A stretch of DNA of 12,083 nt from assembly GCA_934141555.1 (NCBI GenBank), contig CAKPCK010000021.1:1-12083 (forward strand). Reading direction: 5' to 3'. Shown here one piece after another: positions 1 to 6,497 of the stretch; within the stretch, counting starts at the first letter, position 1; the number at the start of each line of letters is the position of its first letter. The notes beneath the pieces were generated by a model. The model was not told where the DNA came from and did not search any database. It saw only the letters and a list, made by a program, of their open reading frames with translations. A program made the translations under genes and the position numbers. The DNA is from an uncultured Clostridia bacterium (GTDB lineage Bacteria; Bacillota; Clostridia; TANB77; CAG-508).

Positions 1-203
1 GCTTCAATTTTTAAATATAATATACTTGGACATTTTTCTATATTATTTGGTGTTACTTTCAAAGTATCTCTTAAAAAGTCAAGTACATAACAAATGCTAT
101 TATAATCTGTTTTTTCCAATACATTCTCATTATTTTTTATTAATTTCTTACTATCTAATCCATATTTATTACATATTTCTTCAAATTGTTCTCTATTTAC
201 CAT
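1..203 (-). CDS. Hypothetical protein with mTERF-like repeat, cut by left window edge
   Basis: Only the first 67 codons are present and the frame stays open to base 1, so the C-terminus lies outside the window. The ATG at 203 is preceded by an AGGGAG ribosome binding site at 208-213. The holA stop is only 13 bases upstream, so the two genes are probably co-transcribed and perhaps translationally coupled. The visible protein starts MVNREQFEEICNKYGL, is rich in Lys, Asn and Glu, has no signal peptide or membrane segment, and looks helical. Around residues 50-65 it reads VTPNNIEKCPSILYLKIEA. This resembles the mTERF-type helical repeat (hydrophobic helix, then a 'xxIxKCPxILxxxxE' turn), seen in nucleic-acid-binding terminator factors and in poorly studied bacterial proteins. 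The family call is inference from one partial repeat. That the gene is real is well supported by start, RBS and spacing. Confidence 0.6.
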   Translation of the reverse strand, partial: MVNREQFEEICNKYGLDSKKLIKNNENVLEKTDYNSICYVLDFLRDTLKVTPNNIEKCPSILYLKIE

Positions 204-216
204 TTTACTCCCTCAT

Positions 217-1236
217 CTAAATCGCACAAATTATTGCATCTAATCCAATATTCAAATCAATTAACCCAATTTTATATTGATAATCTAAATCTTCCAATTG
301 TTGAATTATTTTTCTTAACTCTTGTTCACTAAATTTTTGAGTTTGCATTTTATATTTATTTACTAAAAACATCTGATTTGGCTTTAAATTTAAACTTGTA
401 GCAACATCTTTATTATTTGCAATAGCTATTTTTACAAAATATAATTTTTTCAAATGATTATATAATGTTATTAAAATCTTTTGAATTGGCTCTTTTGATG
501 CAATTAAATTATGTAATACATCAATTGCATCTTTTGTCTTTTTTTGTCCTAAATTGTCTGTTAAATCAAATATTACACTTTCTACTTTTTTTGTACATAA
601 TGCATCTATATCTGATTTTTGAACTTTTCCACCTTCACCTGCATATTCAATTAATTTTCTAGTTTCATTTATTAAGTCTTGCATATTTGTCCCACAACAT
701 TCTATTAAATATTGCAAATCTTTCTCATCAAATTGAACTTTATATGCATTACATATTGCTTTTAATCTTTTTATTATTTGTTGAGGCTTTTGCTCTTCAA
801 ATTCACATATTGTTCCTATTTTTTCAATTGTATTAAAAATAGAATTTTTTTCCGCTTCATCTTCAATAAATATTAGCAAAACTGATTCTTTTATCATTTC
901 TACATTGTCTTTTAAATATTCATTTATTCTATCTTTTAATTCTTTACTTGCTCCACCTGTTTTACCTTTTCCTTCTCTTTTAAATATCCCTGTATTTTTA
1001 GCAATTATTAATTTTTTAGGATAGCCAAAAGCAGGAGTTTCTATGTCAGCAATTAACTCCTGGATACTATTTTCATCAATTATTATATAATTTATTCCTT
1101 TTACTAGTTCACCAAAAACTTTCTTCATTTTCTTTACTTGTTGTTCTAATAAAAAAGTTTCTGCACCATAAAATAAATATATTCCTTCTGCAACTCCACT
1201 ATTTACTTGTTTTTCAAGTTCTTCTACTTTTAGCAT
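217..1236 (-). CDS. holA: DNA polymerase III, delta subunit (clamp loader)
   Basis: The product is a 339-residue protein of the usual HolA/YqeN length. Delta is the clamp-loader subunit that opens the beta sliding clamp ring so that it can be placed on primed DNA during chromosome replication. Family features are the N-terminal 'EGIYLFYGAETFLLEQ' at about residues 17-32 (the standard delta opening, equivalent to YLLYGEExxLxxE), no Walker A P-loop, a conserved 'FGYPKKLIIAKN' at about 70-81, and a helical C-terminal collar domain. An upstream in-frame ATG at 1299 would add 21 unusual residues, but the ATG at 1236 has a good AAGGAGA site about seven bases upstream and matches the family N-terminus. 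The gene has its own promoter at 1349-1377 and a leader of about 105 bases with two hairpins. A second gene follows after 13 bases. In many Firmicutes holA lies by rpsT; that neighbour is not seen here. Confidence 0.93.
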   Translation of the reverse strand: MLKVEELEKQVNSGVAEGIYLFYGAETFLLEQQVKKMKKVFGELVKGINYIIIDENSIQELIADIETPAFGYPKKLIIAKNTGIFKREGKGKTGGASKELKDRINEYLKDNVEMIKESVLLIFIEDEAEKNSIFNTIEKIGTICEFEEQKPQQIIKRLKAICNAYKVQFDEKDLQYLIECCGTNMQDLINETRKLIEYAGEGGKVQKSDIDALCTKKVESVIFDLTDNLGQKKTKDAIDVLHNLIASKEPIQKILITLYNHLKKLYFVKIAIANNKDVATSLNLKPNQMFLVNKYKMQTQKFSEQELRKIIQQLEDLDYQYKIGLIDLNIGLDAIICAI

Positions 1237-1259
1237 CTCTATTCTCCTTATCTCTATAT

Positions 1260-1325
1260 AACAAATAAGAAAAGTTTTCTTTGATTTGTTCGTGCACAAA
1301 ATTTTTCACATAAATTTTCTGTGCA
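1260..1325 (-). promoter_or_regulatory. Two hairpins in the holA 5' leader
   Basis: Two inverted repeats lie between the predicted transcription start (about 1342) and the holA ribosome binding site. The first has arms at 1293-1297 and 1321-1325 (UGCAC/GUGCA) and continues inward through a small bulge into an A/U-rich stem closed by a short loop. The second has outer arms at 1260-1266 and 1284-1290 (AACAAAT/ATTTGTT, 7 bp) and an inner stem AAGAA/TTCTT separated by a two-base bulge. Neither ends in a U-tract, so they are not terminators. They could affect mRNA stability or access to the Shine-Dalgarno site directly downstream. No known riboswitch class was recognised. Confidence 0.4.
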
Positions 1326-1348
1326 ATATGTTTATATAAATTACTTAA

Positions 1349-1377
1349 ATTATACAATTTATATAGGATTTTTGCAA
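1349..1377 (-). promoter_or_regulatory. Sigma-A-type promoter for holA
   Basis: On the minus strand the -35 box TTGCAA (1377-1372) is followed by a 17-base spacer and a perfect TATAAT -10 box (1354-1349). Transcription would start near 1342. The promoter begins just past the terminator of the upstream ATPase gene, as expected for an independent unit. Confidence 0.75.
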
Positions 1378-1387
1378 CTTTATAGAA

Positions 1388-1422
1388 CAAAAAATAAGAA
1401 CATATTTTAAATATGCTCCTAT
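1388..1422 (-). terminator. Intrinsic terminator after the ATPase gene
   Basis: In the minus-strand RNA the arms at 1422-1410 (AUAGGAGCAUAUU) and 1406-1394 (AAUAUGUUCUUAU) pair over 13 bp including two G-U wobbles, with a three-base loop. A run of six U follows (1393-1388). It lies about 50 bases past the ATPase stop codon and just ahead of the holA promoter. Confidence 0.82.
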
Positions 1423-1470
1423 AATTTATTTTTTACTTCTTGTAAAACTATTGACACAAAATCAACCATT

Positions 1471-2751
1471 TTATGGTTTCAAAGCTGTGATTGGAACTAC
1501 ATATACTTCATCTGGTCTTTTATATGCTACATTTGTTAATCCACAAATCACACAAAGAACTGATGGTGCTTTTCCTTTTTCTTTTTCAATTTGTTTCTTT
1601 AAATTTAATAAATCATTTGCTGCTTTTTCAATCTGATTTGCTCCAAGTTTTATCTCAAATGCACACCAATCTCCATTTTCCAATTCTATAACACTATCAA
1701 TTTCTTTATCTTGATAATCTTGATAGTGATAACATTTAGCATTAAAACTATCTGCATATATTTTTAAATCTCTTTCAACCATAGCTTCAAACAAAAATCC
1801 AAATGTATTCAAATCATTTATGAGTTTGCTTTCTTCTTTAATATCTAGTAATGCACACGCAATAGACGGATCTGTAAAATGTCTTTTTTCTGATTGTTTT
1901 ACTCTTACCGATGAACGTACATTAGTTGAAAATGGTTCGTCATTATCTAACAAAAATAATCTATCTAATGCATTTAAATAAGAGGCTAATGTATCTATAT
2001 CTATATCTTCATTATCTTTTTCATTAATATCTTTCTTTAAAGTCATATTTGATACAGTTGTGCTTTCATTTCTTGCTAATGATTTTAATAATAATCTAAC
2101 TTTATGTTTATCTCTATTAATTCCGTCTAATCTATTTAAATCATCATCTATTATTAAATTTATATATTCTTCTATTGCATCACTGGCATCTTTAGCAGAA
2201 TAATCTAAGTTTGCAGGCCATCCACCTCTAATTACTAATCTTGCTAAATTTCTTAAATCAACTTCTCCTGTTGCTTTACCTTTAAATTCATTCTTGCATA
2301 TGCTTTCTAATGATACTTCTCCCGTAGAATCACCAGATTCATATAAACTCATTGTTCTTAAATGTATTTTTCCATATCTCCCAGCTCCACTATGCGCTAT
2401 TCCTTTTCTATTAGGAGTAGAAGATCCAGTTAAAATATATTGTCCTTTTAGTCCCGTTTTATCAACATCAATTCTTATTTCATCCCACAAATTTGTTGCT
2501 TCTTGCCATTCATCAATTAGTCTAGGTTTTTCTCCTTCTAATACAATTGATGGAGAAATTTTTGCAAGTTCAACATTATTTGATTGCCCTCCAGTTGTCT
2601 TATGTAAAAGAATTTCACTATTTGAATGGTATCTTCCAGCCCATGTTTTTCCACAATATTTTGGTCCTTCAATACTAATGGCTCCAAATATTTTTAAATA
2701 ATGTTCTATTTTATCATCTAATATCCTTCTTTTATATTTTTCTATTTTCAT
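1471..2751 (-). CDS. AAA_14/DUF4143-type P-loop ATPase
   Basis: This 426-residue protein has the architecture of the widespread two-domain 'ATP-binding protein, DUF4143' group. The N-terminal AAA domain has a Walker A motif GPKYCGKT at residues 29-36, a Walker B-like RLIDEW at 77-82, and a sensor-like YILTGSS at 105-111. The C-terminal DUF4143-like region contains HFTDPSIACALL (about 291-302) and FLFEAMVERDL, followed by a restriction-nuclease-fold signature: EID at 350-352, then FEIKLG at 365-370 (D352, E366, K368 as PD-(D/E)xK residues). The cellular role of this family is not established; nuclease activity is inferred from motifs. The ATG at 2751 is chosen because AGAGGTGA lies 9-10 bases upstream; an in-frame GTG at 2763 overlaps that site. 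The gene stands alone, with its own promoter inside tandem repeats and its own terminator. It looks like an accessory insertion between the debranching-enzyme operon and holA. Confidence 0.88.
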   Translation of the reverse strand: MKIEKYKRRILDDKIEHYLKIFGAISIEGPKYCGKTWAGRYHSNSEILLHKTTGGQSNNVELAKISPSIVLEGEKPRLIDEWQEATNLWDEIRIDVDKTGLKGQYILTGSSTPNRKGIAHSGAGRYGKIHLRTMSLYESGDSTGEVSLESICKNEFKGKATGEVDLRNLARLVIRGGWPANLDYSAKDASDAIEEYINLIIDDDLNRLDGINRDKHKVRLLLKSLARNESTTVSNMTLKKDINEKDNEDIDIDTLASYLNALDRLFLLDNDEPFSTNVRSSVRVKQSEKRHFTDPSIACALLDIKEESKLINDLNTFGFLFEAMVERDLKIYADSFNAKCYHYQDYQDKEIDSVIELENGDWCAFEIKLGANQIEKAANDLLNLKKQIEKEKGKAPSVLCVICGLTNVAYKRPDEVYVVPITALKP

Positions 2752-2789
2752 AGCTAATATCACCTCTCATATCAACTCTTTATATATCT

Positions 2790-2818
2790 ATTTTACATTA
2801 ATCTGTGATATTTGTCAA
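2790..2818 (-). promoter_or_regulatory. Sigma-A-type promoter of the ATPase gene
   Basis: On the minus strand a perfect TTGACA -35 box (2818-2813), a 17-base spacer and a TAAAAT -10 box (2795-2790) predict a start near 2783 and a leader of about 32 bases. The -35 box and most of the spacer lie inside the first copy of the 23-bp tandem repeat. A protein binding the repeats would therefore compete with RNA polymerase. Confidence 0.78.
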
Positions 2819-2892
2819 TTCTAATCCGTGATATTTTTATTTTTTATTCCGTGGTATTTGTCGATTTTAGTCCGCGAAATTTACTATTTTTA
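2801..2892. repeat. Four tandem 23-bp repeats (iteron-like operator)
   Basis: Four direct repeats follow each other without gaps at 2801-2823, 2824-2846, 2847-2869 and 2870-2892. Every unit is exactly 23 bases, with core (plus strand) CCGTGATATTTGTC followed by a T/A-rich tail ending in TA. Unit 1 differs from the core at one base (CTGTG for CCGTG). Unit 2 keeps the first half but has a T-rich second half, unit 3 has GTGGTATTTGTCGATTTTA, and unit 4 is the most diverged (CCGCGAAATTTACTA). The array covers the ATPase promoter and ends in the stop codon of the debranching-enzyme gene. A 23-bp period is close to two helical turns, which would place bound proteins on roughly the same DNA face. The units are not palindromic and have no unique spacers, so this is not a CRISPR array. 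Confidence 0.85.
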
Positions 2893-4914
2893 ACTTCTAG
2901 TAATAATTCTAAATACTTCTGCAACACTCCATGCTTGTGCCACAGCACCTTTAGGCTCAAATGGTCTTTTGGAATCATATATTTCAGCAATACTTCCAAT
3001 ACAACCTCTTTCATTAATTTCTTTTGAAAATGTTTCTGTAACACTTTGTATAAAATCTTCTAATTGTGTACTATATTTTTTCTTACCTGTTCTACTCTCT
3101 GCTGCAAATCTTTTTAAACAATTATAATATAGTCCTAACAACCACGTCCATGTAATTCCTTGATGATAGCTAAAATCTCTCTTAAAGCTATCTCCTTCAT
3201 ATACATCTATATAATTTTCTTCTCCTTTTGCTAATGTTTTTAAACCATATTTATTTAATAATTTTTTTGTTACTGTTTCAAACATTTCTTTTGCTTCTTT
3301 TGAATTTACATCTAACACTGGATATGACAAGCTTAATGCAAATAATTGATTTGGTCTAACTTTTCCATCTTCAAGTACATCATATAAACATTTTTTTGAT
3401 TTATTATAAAATTTTTCTCTAAAAGATTTTTTACACTTATTTGCCATTCTTTCATATTTTTCTTTTTTGCTATCATCTTTTTGATATTCAGCTAATTCTA
3501 CCATAACTTTTAGAGCATTATACCACATTGCATTTATTTCAACAGGCTTACCATTTCTAGGTGTTGCAGGAATTCCATTATATTTCACATCCATCCATGT
3601 ATTTTGTGTATATGGTGTTCCTGAAACAATAAGTCCATCTGTGTCTAAATAAATATTATTATCATCTATATCTATTCCTATTGAATAATTTTTAATAATA
3701 TGTTCCAAACTTGGATATATTTCATTCATAATAAAATCATAGTCTTTTGTATATTCTATATATTTCTTTACTTGTTCGAATAATAATAATGATGCATCAA
3801 CACTATTATATAATGGTCTATAATCATCTTCACTATATGAGTTTGGTACTAAACCATATTTTATATCTCTTACACAACCTCTTAAAACTTTTTTTGCTAT
3901 TTCATATTTTTTAGTAACTAATAAACATCCTTCAAATGAAATCAATGTATCTCTCATCCAATCTAAAAACCATGGATATCCTGCAATCATTGAATATGTA
4001 TTAAAAAATGGTCTTATTATAATAAAATTATCTATTGCTATTAAAAATTGTTTTATTAATTTATCTTTTTGTTCCTCTTCTTCTGTTTTATCTTCTTTTG
4101 AAATATCAATTAATTTTGATTTTGCAAATTCTTGATTTTGTCTTACAATTTCATTTGTAATAATTGCTCTAGCATCTAATTCTTCAATATTTTCTTCTAA
4201 TGAACAAATTACTGAAATTTCTTTTTCTTCATTTGGTCCTATTTCTATTTCAAATCTTCCTGGTATTACATGATTTTCTTCTGCTTCAAATCCTCTTTTT
4301 TCTTCTTCTATATAAAACATATTTTTGAATATATCATTATAATGTTCTATATAATTTCCTTCTGACAACATCATATATATTGGAACACCATTATCTATTT
4401 TAACTTCAAGTTTTGTTTTATTAATTTTTTGTTTCAAATCAAAAACATGGTCTTTATTCATTCCATGTGCATTTCTAAAATCCATTACAGGTGTTAATAT
4501 TAATTTTGCTTTTTCGCTTCCATTTTTTACTTTATAAAAAATAGCAACTGTATTTTTAAAATGCTGCATACAAATTGCTTTAGTTATTTCAACATCACCA
4601 ACTTTATATGCAAATATAGGCATATATTCTTTTATAAAACATTCTTGATATTTATATCCATGTGTTATAAAATTTTTGCCTATATTTGTATATAAATCTG
4701 TTTTGCTTCCATTTATTTCTATACTTTCATCTAATTTTGATAATATTAATGTTCTTCTTGCTGGTGGCATAAGTGGGGCTATTAATAGACCATGATATCT
4801 TCTTGTATTTGCTCCTATTATTGTTGATGATGCAAATCCTCCAAGTCCATTTGTTATTACCCATTCTTTATTTAAGCCTTTTTCTAAATTTAAGTTTTCT
4901 TTTGCAAATTTCAT
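2890..4914 (-). CDS. Glycogen debranching enzyme, amylo-alpha-1,6-glucosidase type (GH133-like)
   Basis: The product is a cytoplasmic enzyme that removes alpha-1,6 branch stubs from glycogen-like glucans, feeding glucose units into central metabolism. The N-terminal GDE domain opens with EWVITNGLGGFASSTIIGAN and then RRYHGLL, the bacterial/archaeal signature. The C-terminal (alpha/alpha)6 catalytic domain shows GYPWFLDWMRDT near residue 312, PRNGKPVEINAMWYNAL near 452, YHQGITWTWLLG near 583 and GAVAQAWSVAEVFR at the end. Using the ATG at 4914 the protein has 674 residues and starts MKFAKENLNL, which fits the family N-terminus. The in-frame ATG at 4941 would add nine residues (683 aa) but lies in the loop of a strong hairpin, 23 bases from the AGGAGG site. 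It is the last gene of the prepilin-murB-yvcK unit, 56 bases (or 29 with the upper start) after yvcK. No clear terminator follows. Confidence 0.92.
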   Translation of the reverse strand: MKFAKENLNLEKGLNKEWVITNGLGGFASSTIIGANTRRYHGLLIAPLMPPARRTLILSKLDESIEINGSKTDLYTNIGKNFITHGYKYQECFIKEYMPIFAYKVGDVEITKAICMQHFKNTVAIFYKVKNGSEKAKLILTPVMDFRNAHGMNKDHVFDLKQKINKTKLEVKIDNGVPIYMMLSEGNYIEHYNDIFKNMFYIEEEKRGFEAEENHVIPGRFEIEIGPNEEKEISVICSLEENIEELDARAIITNEIVRQNQEFAKSKLIDISKEDKTEEEEQKDKLIKQFLIAIDNFIIIRPFFNTYSMIAGYPWFLDWMRDTLISFEGCLLVTKKYEIAKKVLRGCVRDIKYGLVPNSYSEDDYRPLYNSVDASLLLFEQVKKYIEYTKDYDFIMNEIYPSLEHIIKNYSIGIDIDDNNIYLDTDGLIVSGTPYTQNTWMDVKYNGIPATPRNGKPVEINAMWYNALKVMVELAEYQKDDSKKEKYERMANKCKKSFREKFYNKSKKCLYDVLEDGKVRPNQLFALSLSYPVLDVNSKEAKEMFETVTKKLLNKYGLKTLAKGEENYIDVYEGDSFKRDFSYHQGITWTWLLGLYYNCLKRFAAESRTGKKKYSTQLEDFIQSVTETFSKEINERGCIGSIAEIYDSKRPFEPKGAVAQAWSVAEVFRIITRS

Positions 4915-4924
4915 TTTATTATTT

Positions 4925-4961
4925 GTGACTAAAATTTGCATAGTCTACAAACTTTAGTCAC
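4925..4961 (-). promoter_or_regulatory. 14-bp hairpin over the debranching-enzyme translation start
   Basis: In the mRNA the arms GUGACUAAAGUUUG (4961-4948) and CAAAUUUUAGUCAC (4938-4925) pair fully over 14 bp with one G-U wobble, closing a nine-base loop that holds the AUG at 4941. The AGGAGG site (4970-4965) lies three bases before the stem. The next in-frame AUG (4914) lies ten bases after it. No U-tract follows, so it is not a terminator. If folded, it would bring the SD to about 13 unpaired bases from the 4914 AUG while hiding or presenting the 4941 AUG, so it plausibly sets the start or the expression level. Confidence 0.7.
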
Positions 4962-4970
4962 TTTCCTCCT

Positions 4971-6482
4971 CTATTTTTGATGATTTCTTCTGAATTTTTC
5001 ATCAGACTCTCTAATTGATTGTATTCTATCACTATATTTTGAATTAAATTTACTTTTTCTAACAGGTTTTTTATTTTTGTCTTGTGGTTTCTTTTGTTCT
5101 TTTTTCTCCATTTTAGCCTGCATTTTCTTTATTTTATTAATACGTTTATCTGATTTTAATTTTGCATTTAGCATTACATATTCTGGATCATCTTCTCTAT
5201 CTTCATATTTTAAATCATTACATATTAATTTTATTGCAGATTCTGCTACCATATATGGATCATGTCTAACTTTTCCATCAATTATTGTAGAAATATTTTT
5301 CTTAATAAATTTAATCTTTTTTATTTTTGGATCATTTAGATTTTGTTCAACTAAATCTGCACCTTCTTTATTATATTTCTTTATGTATTCTGGAATAACT
5401 TCTCCTGTATCATAAATACAATAATCTATTAATCCTTCTCCACAATGTTCTATTATTGCTTTTATATGATCTGCAACAGAATAATTATCTGTTTGACCAA
5501 ATTCAGTCATAATATTATTTATATATATTTTTATTGCTTTACTTTCTTTTATTGCCTTTGCAACACCATTTACTAGCAAGTTTGGTATTATATTTGTATA
5601 TAAACTTCCAGGTCCTATTATTATACTATCTGCTTCTCTTATTGCTTCTAATACTCCTTCTGCTGGTTTGCAATTTGATGGTTGTATATATACTCTATTT
5701 ATTCTTGTCATATTATCAGATACAACTTGTGGTATCATATCTTTATTTTCAACAACATATCCATTTTCTAACTCTGCACATATATTCATTTCTATATTTG
5801 TTACTGGAAGAATCTTTCCTGTGATATTGAATATTGAATCACTTTTTTCTATTGCTCTTACATCGTTTCTAAAAACTTCTTTCATTGCTGTAAAATAAAT
5901 GTCTGAAAATTTTAATCCTCTTAATTCTGGATTTATCATTTCATGATTCATTAATCTTCCAATATCTTCTTTTCTTTCTGGTGCCAGTGCTACTATACTG
6001 TCTTTTATATCTTCTAATGGTAAGGCTGTTTGCAATCTTCTTCTTGAAAGTGTTTGTTCTTTTCCATATTCTGATACTGCTACAATTGCCGTTATATTAT
6101 TTGTATATCTTTTCATTCCTGTAAGCACTGTATTTAGTCCTGCTCCTCCACCAATTACTACTACTTTAGGCCCTTTTTCATATATTGTTCTATCAAAAAT
6201 TAATGAATTTACATTTACATTTTTTTTATTTTTCATTCTGTCATCTGTTGCTTCTATAAACAATTCCATATTTCTTTTATTTAACATTATAAGTCCTATA
6301 ACTATACAAACAAATCCAATTGCAAATATTACGATTATTTTTCCTGCCTCTGAAAATTGCATTTCTTTTTGAACTAATATATCAGATATTCCATAACATG
6401 TAAGTATTATTCCTATTAATATTAAAAACATCCATCTCTTCATTTTCGAACTTGATTTTAACCAATGCATTATTCCCTTCAT
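4971..6482 (-). CDS. yvcK: YvcK/CofD-like gluconeogenesis factor, membrane-anchored variant
   Basis: This 503-residue protein belongs to the YvcK (YvcK/CofD-like) family. In Bacillus, YvcK is needed for growth on gluconeogenic carbon sources and influences peptidoglycan synthesis and cell shape. Two N-terminal membrane helices (about 17-36 and 48-67) come before the Rossmann-like domain, which begins VVVIGGGAGLNTVL at about 107. Family motifs retained are YTNNITAIVAV, IIIGPGSLYTNIIPNLL (about 287-303), NIMTEFGQTDNYSVADH (323-339) and RHDP (406-409). The usual DDGGSSGRLR/PPGDIRN stretch is replaced by SEYGKEQTLSRRRLQ and LPLEDIKD (137-161). A basic Lys-rich tail of about 70 residues ends the protein. 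The ATG at 6482 has an AAGGAAGG site seven bases away. The gene lies 15 bases after murB, and this context supports an envelope-linked role. The family call is secure; the ligand cannot be read from sequence. Confidence 0.9.
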   Translation of the reverse strand: MKGIMHWLKSSSKMKRWMFLILIGIILTCYGISDILVQKEMQFSEAGKIIVIFAIGFVCIVIGLIMLNKRNMELFIEATDDRMKNKKNVNVNSLIFDRTIYEKGPKVVVIGGGAGLNTVLTGMKRYTNNITAIVAVSEYGKEQTLSRRRLQTALPLEDIKDSIVALAPERKEDIGRLMNHEMINPELRGLKFSDIYFTAMKEVFRNDVRAIEKSDSIFNITGKILPVTNIEMNICAELENGYVVENKDMIPQVVSDNMTRINRVYIQPSNCKPAEGVLEAIREADSIIIGPGSLYTNIIPNLLVNGVAKAIKESKAIKIYINNIMTEFGQTDNYSVADHIKAIIEHCGEGLIDYCIYDTGEVIPEYIKKYNKEGADLVEQNLNDPKIKKIKFIKKNISTIIDGKVRHDPYMVAESAIKLICNDLKYEDREDDPEYVMLNAKLKSDKRINKIKKMQAKMEKKEQKKPQDKNKKPVRKSKFNSKYSDRIQSIRESDEKFRRNHQK

Positions 6483-6497
6483 TTTTATACCTTCCTT

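Noticed and set aside
26..220. 64-codon plus-strand open frame at the left edge
   Set aside because: Composition is Tyr/Leu/Ile-rich shadow coding; the opposite strand carries the end of holA and a gene with a good RBS.
1237..1299. N-terminal extension of HolA by 21 residues
   Set aside because: The upstream ATG has no ribosome binding site and the extra residues (MCTNKSKKTFLICYIE...) do not belong to the family; they overlap a leader hairpin, whereas the ATG at 1236 has AAGGAGA.
2294..2701. 135-codon open frame on the plus strand opposite the ATPase
   Set aside because: No RBS or promoter and no recognisable motif; the antisense ATPase has clear Walker motifs over the same bases.
2752..2763. 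GTG start for the ATPase
   Set aside because: The GTG lies within the Shine-Dalgarno region that serves the ATG at 2751.
2801..2892. CRISPR-like array
   Set aside because: Units are contiguous with no unique spacers, not palindromic, and only four diverged copies exist with no cas genes nearby; a tandem operator fits better.
4925..4961. Terminator between yvcK and the debranching-enzyme gene
   Set aside because: The stem is strong but is followed by AAATAATAAA on the transcribed strand, not a U-tract, and it lies over the translation start.
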